The notes: generated by a model from the sequence alone, not told the origin. Shown: positions 1-5,688, counted from the stretch's first letter. The stretch: 5,890 bases of DNA from Streptosporangiaceae bacterium (GCA_030039095.1 JASHQP010000635.1:1-5890), one strand, 5' to 3'. Translations and numbers: made by a program.

Positions 1-270
1 CGCCGGGGCCAGGTAGCCCCACACCTCGCCGAGCGCCACCGCACGCTCCAGCGCGATGAACGTGCCCAGGAAGCCCAGCGTCATCAGCGGCCCGTGCGCC
101 TCCGGCAGGCTGTTGATGCCCGCCGGCACGGTCAGGCCCAGGCGGACCAGGGCCGCCCAGAGCCCGGCCAGCAGGCAGACCACCGCGGTGGCCATCAGCG
201 GCGGCACCCACCGGGCGCGGCGTCGCCGCGGCGCGGTCAGGGTGATCTCCGGCCGGGTCACCGCCCCCAT
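1..270 (-). CDS. Multi-pass membrane protein, C-terminus beyond the left edge
   Basis: An open frame of 90 codons starts at ATG 268-270 and continues without a stop to the window edge. Third codon positions are almost all G or C, as in the real genes nearby. The N-terminus is basic (RRRRAR, residues 15-20), followed by a hydrophobic segment at about 22-46 and a second at about 58-80, with the N-terminal side probably cytoplasmic. The stretch HGPLMTLGFLGTFIALERA (residues 59-77) looks like a conserved core and puts a histidine at the start of the second helix. That recalls membrane proteins such as NnrS, but I cannot assign a family from two helices. The start lies inside the end of the DUF59 gene (13-base overlap), so the two are probably co-transcribed and translationally coupled. 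The membrane-protein call is fairly firm; the function is unknown. Confidence 0.75.
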   Translation of the reverse strand, partial: MGAVTRPEITLTAPRRRRARWVPPLMATAVVCLLAGLWAALVRLGLTVPAGINSLPEAHGPLMTLGFLGTFIALERAVALGEVWGYLAPA

Positions 271-641
271 CCAAGCTGGTCCTTGGCCCAGTCACTCATC
301 ATCTCGTCCGGGTCCCACGGCGGGTCCCAGACGATCCGCACGTCGACGTCCTCCACACCGGGCACGCCCCACAGAATGTTGCGGATCTCGTCCTCGATGT
401 ACCCGCCCAGCGGGCAGCCCGGGGTGGTCAGCGTCATCCGGATCGTCGCGACCCCGTCGCCGGACAGTCCTGCGTCGTAGACCAGGCCCAAGTCGACGAT
501 GTTGATGCCTATCTCGGGGTCGATGACCTCGCGCAGCACCTCGCGCAGCGCCTCGGGGCTGGCCTTCCCGCCGACCAGGGACATCAGGTCCAGCGGACCG
601 GGGCCCGCGCCCCGGACGGGATCCTGGGCGTTACCGGTCAT
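258..641 (-). CDS. DUF59/MIP18-family metal-sulfur cluster assembly protein
   Basis: The 127-residue product is a typical single-domain DUF59 (PF01883) protein, the group that includes SufT, PaaD and MIP18-like factors helping to mature or deliver Fe-S clusters in the cytoplasm. Diagnostic features are the helix ending in DPE (41-43), DLGLVYD (50-56), the TTPGCPL motif with the conserved Cys76, and a C-terminal VWDPPWDPDEMMS block (104-115). The first 25 or so residues are a poorly conserved leader. ATG 639-641 is supported by a strong Shine-Dalgarno sequence six bases upstream. The gene is the first of a minus-strand pair and overlaps the membrane-protein start. It could serve a specific Fe-S client encoded beyond the left edge, but no client is visible here. 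It is not part of a suf operon in this window. Family assignment is firm; the exact role is not. Confidence 0.93.
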   Translation of the reverse strand: MTGNAQDPVRGAGPGPLDLMSLVGGKASPEALREVLREVIDPEIGINIVDLGLVYDAGLSGDGVATIRMTLTTPGCPLGGYIEDEIRNILWGVPGVEDVDVRIVWDPPWDPDEMMSDWAKDQLGWGR

Positions 642-647
642 GGTGTT

Positions 648-654
648 CCCTCCT
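648..654 (-). promoter_or_regulatory. Ribosome binding site of the DUF59 gene
   Basis: On the minus strand AGGAGGG lies six bases before ATG 639-641. It is the best Shine-Dalgarno match in the window and decides the start codon. Confidence 0.85.
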
Positions 655-774
655 ATTGCCCGGACCAGAGACCGGCCAGCACGAATCCTCGTCCCCGGCA
701 GGCAGATCTGGCCCGGCGCCGTAGGCCAGGAGGCGAGCGGGGTTGGCGGGCTGTCGGAAGACTACGTCCGCGGC

Positions 775-808
775 TTCTATTTCTATTGTTAAAACAAAAG
801 ATACAGGA
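775..808. promoter_or_regulatory. Imperfect dyad over the predicted DUF59 transcription start (candidate operator)
   Basis: The dyad is centred on AA at 791-792. The inner part is TTGTT-AA-AACAA (786-797), perfect over five base pairs per arm. Extended to 775-808, 12 of 16 opposed positions are complementary. The centre falls on the predicted start site and one arm covers the -10 element, a typical repressor position. I do not recognise the regulator. Confidence 0.45.
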
Positions 809-826
809 TAAAACTGCCCAAGCCAA
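798..826 (-). promoter_or_regulatory. Predicted sigma70-type promoter of the DUF59 operon
   Basis: On the minus strand TTGGCT (826-821) and TATCTT (803-798) are separated by exactly 17 bases. Each matches the housekeeping -35 and -10 consensus at four of six positions. Transcription would begin near 791, giving a leader of about 150 bases before the DUF59 ATG. This is prediction by eye and no start site is known. Confidence 0.45.
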
Positions 827-840
827 GGATCATGCTCCGC

Positions 841-872
841 CGCGCACGGGTGCCGGCGCGCACGGGTGCCGG
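841..872. repeat. Perfect tandem duplication of a 16-bp unit
   Basis: CGCGCACGGGTGCCGG occurs at 841-856 and again, identical and directly adjacent, at 857-872. Each copy contains the short dyad GCAC-GG-GTGC (844-853 and 860-869), so the array offers two like-oriented palindromic sites 16 bp apart. It lies just upstream of the predicted DUF59 promoter. It may be a pair of protein-binding sites or a recent replication-slippage duplication. Confidence 0.9.
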
Positions 873-985
873 TCATCCCCGGTCCGGCCGGGCGGAGGTG
901 TTCGCCGCCGCGAGCGCTGCGGTCCGCCCGGCCCGCCGGGCTGACCCGCTGGTCCGGCCCGGGCAGCGCGGCCGCCGCCTCGAGT

Positions 986-1025
986 TCGATTCCTATATGA
1001 GATGAACATCTTGTATCGGAAACGA
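986..1025. promoter_or_regulatory. 40-bp imperfect palindrome at the amidohydrolase promoter (candidate operator)
   Basis: The dyad is centred on AA at 1005-1006, with core AGATG-AA-CATCT (1000-1011). Pairing outward from the centre, 15 of 19 opposed positions are complementary, including ATA/TAT (995-997 with 1014-1016), TTCC/GGAA (990-993 with 1018-1021) and TCG/CGA (986-988 with 1023-1025). The right arm covers the predicted -35 element. Length and position suggest an operator for a dimeric or tetrameric regulator; the family is not recognised. Confidence 0.5.
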
Positions 1026-1039
1026 TTGGGCGCTAGCAT
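1011..1039 (+). promoter_or_regulatory. Predicted promoter giving a leaderless amidohydrolase mRNA
   Basis: TTGTAT (1011-1016) and TAGCAT (1034-1039) are 17 bases apart, with three and four matches to the -35 and -10 consensus. A start about seven bases after the -10 falls on or next to the A of the ATG at 1046. No Shine-Dalgarno sequence precedes that ATG, which fits leaderless translation, common in actinobacteria. Confidence 0.5.
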
Positions 1040-1045
1040 CCCGCC

Positions 1046-1882
1046 ATGGGAACGCAACTCGTCAACGATGCTCACCGGCACCTGGGCACGATGCCGGCTT
1101 TCCCCTTCTATGGCGGGCCGCCCTGCAACCCGGACATGCTGGCCCGGGGGACCGTCGCGGAGCTGATCGCTGACCTCGATCGAGAGGGCGCCGAGCGTGC
1201 GCTGGTGCTGCCAAACTACGGGGTTCCCGATGCGTCGGTCTCGTTCGGTTTCAACCCGCTGGTCCTCGAAGCCGCGGCGGCCGACGACCGCATCAGGTGC
1301 GGACTGTGGGTCTCGCCGCGCCCGCAGGACGCCGAGCTCACCACGGCGGCGCTGCAGCTGGCCGGCGAGCACGGCGTGGTGGCGCTGAAGACGAGTTTCC
1401 TGCTGGGCGGCCGCGCCGACGACCCGGCTTGCCAGGTGCAGCTCGATCAGATCTTCGCTACCGCCCGAGAGCACGATCTCGTCGTCCACGTGCACACCTC
1501 CCCCGGCGCTGCGTCGGACATCGACCAGATTGGCCTGCTCGTCGACCGTTACGCCGATGACGTGAAGATTCACCTGGTTCACCTCGGCGGTGGCATGAGC
1601 GGTCATATCAAGCTGATCAGTGCCCGGTTCTTCGACTGGCTGGAGGCTGGCAAGCAGATTTACACGGATACCAGCTGGGCGATCGGTTTCGCACCTCGAT
1701 GGCTGGCCAGCGAGATAGAGCGGCGCGGCATCGGCGGCGACCGGGTGCTGTTCGCCAGCGACGAGCCGTGGGGCGACTTTACCGGCGAGGTAGCGCGGAT
1801 GCGGGCCGCAGCCGGCGACGGCCAGCTCGGCCACGCGATGCTGCGCGACAACTTCGCGGCCCTCTATGACCCCAAGCTGTGA
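1046..1882 (+). CDS. Amidohydrolase-superfamily (Amidohydrolase_2 type) metal-dependent hydrolase or decarboxylase
   Basis: The 278-residue cytoplasmic product has the metal-site order of the ACMSD-like branch of the amidohydrolase superfamily (PF04909). It shows DAHRH (8-12, the DxHxH of strand 1), VHVHTS (147-152, His150 the likely strand-5 ligand), IHLVHLGGG (175-183, strand-6 histidine at 176 or 179) and FASDEPWGDF (236-245, Asp239 the likely catalytic or metal aspartate). Lys115 in ALKTSF may lie near the site, but a carboxylated lysine is not usual in this branch. Members include decarboxylases and C-C or C-N hydrolases, so the substrate cannot be named. ATG 1046-1048 has no Shine-Dalgarno site and fits a leaderless mRNA. 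Codon third positions are slightly less G+C-biased than in neighbouring genes. The gene is transcribed alone towards the glycosyltransferase and overlaps its end by 19 bases. Confidence 0.9.
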   Translation: MGTQLVNDAHRHLGTMPAFPFYGGPPCNPDMLARGTVAELIADLDREGAERALVLPNYGVPDASVSFGFNPLVLEAAAADDRIRCGLWVSPRPQDAELTTAALQLAGEHGVVALKTSFLLGGRADDPACQVQLDQIFATAREHDLVVHVHTSPGAASDIDQIGLLVDRYADDVKIHLVHLGGGMSGHIKLISARFFDWLEAGKQIYTDTSWAIGFAPRWLASEIERRGIGGDRVLFASDEPWGDFTGEVARMRAAAGDGQLGHAMLRDNFAALYDPKL

Positions 1883-3075
1883 CGCCCGGCCGCGCTGTCG
1901 TCGGCGGCGCTCGCCGCCGGCACGTCGAGCGCGCCGTAGACGGCACGATGCTCGTTCGCCGAGCGAGACCACGTGAACGCAGCGGATGCCTCGAGACCGG
2001 CCGCGGCTAGCTTCCCGGCGAGGACGGGATCATCCAGAACGGCGGCGAGCGCCTCGCTGAGTGCGGGGGCGTCGCCCACCGGTACCAGCAGGGCGTCGCG
2101 GCCCGGTCGCAGGTACTCGAGGAACACCGGAAGGTCGGACGCCACGACGGGCAGCCCGGCGCTCATGGCCTCCAGAACCGCGAGACCCCAGCCTTCCTTG
2201 GTCGAGGGAAACGCCAGCACGTCCGCTGCGGCATACCAGGCCGGCAGCTCGGCGTCGGGCACGGTGCCGAGCTGCACGACGTCGCTGCCGAGTTCCAGGC
2301 CGAGTTCGCCAATCATGGCCAGGACCCGGTCGGCGTAGGCGCGGTAGTCCTGGAAGGAATGGCCGCCGACGATCGCGAGCACGGGATCGCGGCCCGCCTG
2401 CCGCAGTGTCGCGAGCGCGCGCACCAGCGTGTCGCTGCCCTTGCGCGGCTCGATGCCCCCGACGGAGAGGATCAGCTTGCGGCCGGCGGCTCCGGCGCGC
2501 TGGCGCAGCCGCCTGGCGAGGCCGGTGTCCGGTGCCCGGAAGCGCGCCGCGTCGACGCCGTTGTGCACGACAGCGGCGTCAACCCCGTACTCCTCATGCA
2601 GCAGGTGCCGCCAGTGCTCGCTGACGACCAGGACCCGGTCCGGCTCGATGATGGCCCGCTGCTGGCATTCGATGAGAGCGGGGCTGGTGAAGTCGTCCAC
2701 ATGATGGACCGTCCGGACCACGACAGGCCCTGGCGGCTGCCGGCCGTCGCGGACGGCGCACGCCGCGCGGGCCGAGATGCAGTCCTGGGCGTGCATGATC
2801 GGGTAGTCACCTGCCTGGCTGGCCAGCGCGGCCGTCAGCGCCTCGACGTTGGCGAACACCCGTTCCTCGAGCGTCGGCAGGGCAGGCGGCGCGGGAATGA
2901 TCGTGTACGGGGCCCGTACGGCACGGTAGAAGCCGGCCGCCGGGTCGCCGAGCGCGAAGATGCGGACCGGGCAGCCGGCCTGGTGGAGCGCCTCACCAAG
3001 GGCGAGGGTGTGGACAACGCCGCCGCGCGGCTTGACCGAATAGGTCAGCAGCGCCACCGGGCCCGGCGGGCTCAC
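1864..3075 (-). CDS. GT4-family glycosyltransferase, MSMEG_0565 type
   Basis: The 403-residue GT-B enzyme is predicted to transfer a sugar, with retention, from a nucleotide-sugar donor to an unknown acceptor in the cytoplasm. The N-terminal acceptor domain has KPRGGVVHTLALGEAL (15-30), HAQDCISA (95-102) and RTVHHVDDFTSP (121-132). The donor domain has HNGVD (171-175), VGGIEPRKG (205-213), GGHSFQDYRAY (237-247) and the E-x7-E block STKEGWGLAVLEAMSAG (291-307; Glu294, Glu302). As I recall the family, these signatures match the MSMEG_0565-family glycosyltransferases (TIGR04047), usually found in a conserved cluster with a nitrilase, a radical SAM protein and nitrogen-starvation proteins. None of those is in this window. 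The GTG start (3073-3075) overlaps the fdrA stop as GTGA, so it is the last gene of that operon. An alanine/serine-rich tail of about 20 residues ends it. No signal peptide or membrane segment is seen. Confidence 0.92.
   Translation of the reverse strand: MSPPGPVALLTYSVKPRGGVVHTLALGEALHQAGCPVRIFALGDPAAGFYRAVRAPYTIIPAPPALPTLEERVFANVEALTAALASQAGDYPIMHAQDCISARAACAVRDGRQPPGPVVVRTVHHVDDFTSPALIECQQRAIIEPDRVLVVSEHWRHLLHEEYGVDAAVVHNGVDAARFRAPDTGLARRLRQRAGAAGRKLILSVGGIEPRKGSDTLVRALATLRQAGRDPVLAIVGGHSFQDYRAYADRVLAMIGELGLELGSDVVQLGTVPDAELPAWYAAADVLAFPSTKEGWGLAVLEAMSAGLPVVASDLPVFLEYLRPGRDALLVPVGDAPALSEALAAVLDDPVLAGKLAAAGLEASAAFTWSRSANEHRAVYGALDVPAASAADDSAAGRHSLGS
1900..1921 (+). terminator. G+C-rich hairpin 17 bases after the amidohydrolase stop (possible terminator)
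   Basis: CGGCGGC (1902-1908) and GCCGCCG (1913-1919) can pair around a four-base loop, with a further G-T and G-C pair outside. There is no T-tract, as is frequent in actinomycetes. The sequence also codes for an alanine-rich tail of the convergent glycosyltransferase, so it may be only a by-product of composition. Confidence 0.3.
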
Positions 3076-4628
3076 CGGCGCACCTGGTCCACCAGGCCGG
3101 GCTGGCGGGCAGCGATCGCCGCGGCGGCGCGGGCGGCGCGGGCGGCGGTCGTGGTGACGATCGCCCCGGCATCCTCCAGCTTCGCCCGCTGGGCGTCATA
3201 CCCTTGCGGATCGGCCCGGGTGCCGAGCACGTAGGCCACGACGGCGGCGCCGCCGGAAACGATGTCAGCGCAGGTCCCGGCGATCTCCCCGGCCGGGTCG
3301 GGGTGCGAGCCGTACCCGAGGACGACGTCGATGAGCACGACGGCCACCTCGGGCCCGATCGCCTGGCGCTGCATGATCTCACGGCGCGCGGCCGGGTCGA
3401 TCATGGGGTGCGGCTTGCCCCGGGTGAATTCCTCTTCGCCCAGGTCCAGGCAGATATGATCGGCGGGGTGCGGGGCGGGCAGGCCGTGGTCGGCGTCCAG
3501 CGGGATGTTGGAGTAGACCGGCCCGGCTAGCTGGGTGAGCAGTACCTGCGCCTCGTAGCACAGCGTGCCGCCGGTGAAGAACCCGCGCACCGCCTTCCTG
3601 CTGCCGGCGAGCCCGCCGATGGCCTGCTCGACCGCCTGACGCAGGCCGCTCGCCAGGTCGGGAACGGGCATGCCGAGCTGGTCGGCCACCCGCACCGCGC
3701 CCTCCTCCAGGGTGCTCGCGAGCGCGGCTCCGCCGAGGCGGCCGTCGGGCGAGGTCATGCCGATGCAGGCGGCAACCAGCGGCGTCTGCCGGCACTCCGC
3801 CGCGACCCTGGCCGCGACGCCCGGATCCGGCGGCTTGGAGACGAGCAGGATCGCGCGGGTGGCGGGATCGGCGTCGAGCGCCCGCACCGCGTCGACCGCC
3901 ATCAGGCCGCCCACGCTGGCGGAAAGGTCTCGCCCGCCCACGCCGATCACATGAGACACGCCGATGTCCCAGCGGTCCAGCAGGGCCATCGCCTCCTGGG
4001 CCCCGGTCCCGGCCGCTGCCACCACGCCAACCGGCCCGTGGCGGACGGCGTTCGCGAAGCCAAGGCCCACTCCGCCGAGAAGGGCGGTTCCGGCTCCCGG
4101 GCCCATCACGAGCCGGCCGAGCGCGCTGGCCCGCTGCTTGAGGGCAACCTCCTCCTCCAGCGGCACGTTGTCGCTGAACAGCAGCACATGCAGCCCTGCG
4201 GTGAGGGCCTGGTGCGCGGTCAGGCTCGCGTAGCCGCCAGGGACCGACACGACGGCCACGTTCGCGGCGGGAAGTTGTGTCACGGCGTCGGCGATGGTCC
4301 GGCGGCTCCGCTCGGCCGCACCGCCCTCGGCCGCACCGCCCTCGGGGGCCCGGTGGGCGAACAAGACGCCACGGCCGCGCTCGAGCGCGGCCCGCGCCTG
4401 GTCGGAATCGGCGGCGCGCACCGCGAGTACCAGGTCGTTGGCGCCGGCGCCGTCGAGGTCGCGGCGGGGGAAGCCGTCCGCGACCAGATCGGCAACGGTC
4501 GCGGGGGCGGCCATGGCCGCCGTGGCCCACTCCACGCCGCCCACGTCGGCCATCGACCGGCTCGCGCTCAGCAGCAGCAGCGAGTCGCGATAGGCCCCGG
4601 CAAACACCCGGACGCTGCTGACGGTCAC
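3072..4628 (-). CDS. fdrA: FdrA-like acyl-CoA synthetase/carbamoyltransferase-family protein
   Basis: The 518-residue product resembles E. coli FdrA (about 555 residues), built like a fused succinyl-CoA synthetase. After a divergent N-terminal domain (1-115), the nucleotide/CoA-binding part has VVSVPGGYA (126-134), a VPLEEEVALK segment (155-164), MGPGAGTALLGG (175-186), VAAAGTGAQEA (203-213), HVIGVGGRDLS (226-236) and LVSKPPDPG (262-270). The C-terminal ligase-like part has FFTGGTLCYEAQ (350-361), DLGEEEFTRGKPHPMID (395-411) and DVVLGYGSHPDP (435-446). Clear helices of alanine close it. E. coli FdrA (AllF) is reported as a subunit of oxamate carbamoyltransferase with AllG and AllH, which forms or uses carbamoyl phosphate. 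The adjoining carbamate kinase supports a related role. GTG 4626-4628 is chosen because it overlaps the kinase stop as GTGA and gives a normal FdrA N-terminus (SSVRVFAGAYRDS). The frame stays open far upstream, antisense-like, across the kinase, but that part is spurious. Confidence 0.9.
   Translation of the reverse strand: MTVSSVRVFAGAYRDSLLLLSASRSMADVGGVEWATAAMAAPATVADLVADGFPRRDLDGAGANDLVLAVRAADSDQARAALERGRGVLFAHRAPEGGAAEGGAAERSRRTIADAVTQLPAANVAVVSVPGGYASLTAHQALTAGLHVLLFSDNVPLEEEVALKQRASALGRLVMGPGAGTALLGGVGLGFANAVRHGPVGVVAAAGTGAQEAMALLDRWDIGVSHVIGVGGRDLSASVGGLMAVDAVRALDADPATRAILLVSKPPDPGVAARVAAECRQTPLVAACIGMTSPDGRLGGAALASTLEEGAVRVADQLGMPVPDLASGLRQAVEQAIGGLAGSRKAVRGFFTGGTLCYEAQVLLTQLAGPVYSNIPLDADHGLPAPHPADHICLDLGEEEFTRGKPHPMIDPAARREIMQRQAIGPEVAVVLIDVVLGYGSHPDPAGEIAGTCADIVSGGAAVVAYVLGTRADPQGYDAQRAKLEDAGAIVTTTAARAARAAAAIAARQPGLVDQVRR
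4311..4345. repeat. 15-bp in-frame tandem repeat inside fdrA
   Basis: The unit ctcggccgcaccgcc occurs perfectly at 4311-4325 and 4326-4340, followed by five bases of a third copy. It encodes repeated GGAAE in a loop (residues about 96-107) between the N-terminal and nucleotide-binding parts of the FdrA-like protein. Because it keeps frame, copy-number change would only lengthen or shorten a linker. Confidence 0.85.
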
Positions 4629-5626
4629 CGGCCGTGCCCAACTCGTGACGGGCTTGGCGCGATCCGGGTGCCCCCGCCGGGGCCGGTGCCGACGAGGGTG
4701 CCGGCCAGCAGCCCGGGCGAGGTGATCACCGCGAGATCCCCCCCGTCGGCGAGGAACTGCAGGGCCGCCTCGATCTTGGGCCCCATGCTGCCCGGCGGGA
4801 ACTGCCCCTCGTCGCGGTGACGGCCGATCTCGTCGGCCGTCACAGCGCCCAGGCTGGACTGCTGCGGCGTGCCGTAGTTCAGCATGACCCGGTCCACGGC
4901 GGTCACCAGCAGCAGCGCCTGCGCGCCGATCAGCGTGGCCAGCAGCCTGGCCGCCCGGTCCTTGTCGATGACCGCGTCGGCGAGCGTGGTGCGCAGTGAC
5001 CTGCCCGCGCTGGCTGGCCCCTCGCCGGGGGAACCGGCGAGCCCGCCGGTCAGCGGGATGCCGCCGCCGCCCGCCGCGATCACCAGCACGCCCGCGTCGA
5101 CGAGCGCCTGGATCGCAGCGATCTCGACGATCCCGATGGGCTCCGGCGAGGCGACGACCCTGCGGTAGCCGTGGCCGGAGTCCGGCTGCACCGCCCAGCC
5201 CCGCTCGGCCGCGAGGCGCTGGGCCTGGTCGCGCTCGAAAAACGGGCCGATCGGCTTGGTCGGGGCCAGGAACGCGGGATCCGCCTGGTCCACGGTCACG
5301 TGCGTGATCAGCGATGCCGCGGAGCCTGGGCCCCGCAGCCGGTCGATCGCCAGCGCGAGCATGCTGCCAACCTGGCCCTGGGTCATGGCGCCGAGCATGG
5401 CCAGCGGCTGCGCGGGCACCAGCGCCGTGGATTCCTGCTGCATCGCGAGATTGCCGACCTGCGGGCCGTTCCCGTGGACGATCACGACCCGCCAGCCGGC
5501 CTCGATGATCTCGTTGATCGAGGCGGCCATGTCGGCGGCCCGAGCCAGCATCTCCTCGCACGTTCCGGCCTGGCCCGGCAAGGTGAGGGCGTTGCCGCCC
5601 AGAGCGACCACCGCGGTCTTGGTCAT
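4625..5626 (-). CDS. arcC: Carbamate kinase
   Basis: This cytoplasmic enzyme of the amino-acid kinase fold makes ATP from carbamoyl phosphate and ADP, releasing carbamate (ammonia and CO2). Diagnostic motifs in order are ALGGNAL (8-14), HGNGPQVG (51-58), GAMTQGQVG (79-87), DPAFLAPTKPIGPFF (116-130), RRVVASPEP (155-163), AAGGGGIP (184-191), AVIDKD (218-223), VMLNYGTPQ (247-255) and PPGSMGPKIEAA (277-288). The 333 residues exceed the usual 310 or so. A Gly/Ala/Ser-rich loop at about 194-212 is longer than normal, and about 11 residues follow the usual GTxI terminus (319-322). ATG 5624-5626 is preceded by a weak AGGA. It is the first gene of the operon and its stop overlaps the fdrA GTG. No arginine deiminase or catabolic ornithine carbamoyltransferase is next to it, so a link to FdrA-type carbamoyl metabolism is likelier than the arginine deiminase pathway. 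Confidence 0.95.
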   Translation of the reverse strand: MTKTAVVALGGNALTLPGQAGTCEEMLARAADMAASINEIIEAGWRVVIVHGNGPQVGNLAMQQESTALVPAQPLAMLGAMTQGQVGSMLALAIDRLRGPGSAASLITHVTVDQADPAFLAPTKPIGPFFERDQAQRLAAERGWAVQPDSGHGYRRVVASPEPIGIVEIAAIQALVDAGVLVIAAGGGGIPLTGGLAGSPGEGPASAGRSLRTTLADAVIDKDRAARLLATLIGAQALLLVTAVDRVMLNYGTPQQSSLGAVTADEIGRHRDEGQFPPGSMGPKIEAALQFLADGGDLAVITSPGLLAGTLVGTGPGGGTRIAPSPSRVGHGR

Positions 5627-5663
5627 GGGATCCTGCTGCGTAGAGATGGTCGAGGACGAGTCG

Positions 5664-5688
5664 TATAGGTAACGTACCGTTAAGAATA
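5664..5688. promoter_or_regulatory. Imperfect 25-bp dyad in the divergent region upstream of carbamate kinase (candidate operator)
   Basis: The core TAACG-TAC-CGTTA (5670-5682) is a perfect five-base-pair inverted repeat with a three-base centre. Beyond a three-base mismatch, TAT (5664-5666) and ATA (5686-5688) pair again, giving 8 of 11 complementary positions. It sits in the only A+T-rich stretch (about 5661-5697) of the 87-base gap between the kinase ATG and the divergent gene, 38 bases upstream of the kinase start. The look is that of a TetR- or GntR-type operator, but I cannot name the regulator or place clear -35 and -10 elements. Confidence 0.45.

Larger units (their letters stand above)
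642..1045. other. 404-base divergent intergenic region
   Basis: No convincing gene lies here. From left to right it holds the DUF59 leader (642 to about 790), an A+T-rich island with promoter and dyad (about 775-826), a perfect 16-bp tandem duplication (841-872), a very G+C-rich stretch with a GCCCGGC/GCCGGGC inverted repeat (926-932 and 935-941), and a second A+T-rich island with dyad and promoter (about 986-1039). The contrast between the two A+T-rich islands and the surrounding G+C-rich DNA suggests that both flanking transcription units are controlled from here. Confidence 0.7.

Noticed and set aside
798..814. AAGATACAGGATAAAAC as an NsrR-type (nitric-oxide sensor) box
   Set aside because: Only a loose half-site resemblance to the enterobacterial AAGATGC half-site, with no proper symmetric partner at the right spacing.
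631..876. 81-codon minus-strand frame upstream of DUF59, a possible leader peptide
   Set aside because: It runs through the predicted promoter and dyad, has no good ribosome binding site, and its protein shows no family features.
926..941. GCCCGGC-CC-GCCGGGC inverted repeat as a terminator
   Set aside because: It lies upstream of the amidohydrolase and not after any gene, has no T-tract, and such short G+C repeats are expected in this composition.
990..1021. The long dyad as an insertion-sequence end or recombination attachment site
   Set aside because: No transposase or integrase remnant, no second copy at a gene-length distance, and its placement on the -35 is explained better by an operator.
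830..1972. 380-codon minus-strand frame opposite the amidohydrolase
   Set aside because: No recognisable domain, and it covers the regulatory region and the antisense of a gene with clear metal-ligand motifs; it is a composition shadow.
2359..3234. 291-codon plus-strand frame opposite the glycosyltransferase
   Set aside because: It is antisense to well-conserved glycosyltransferase motifs and has arginine/alanine-rich content without domains.
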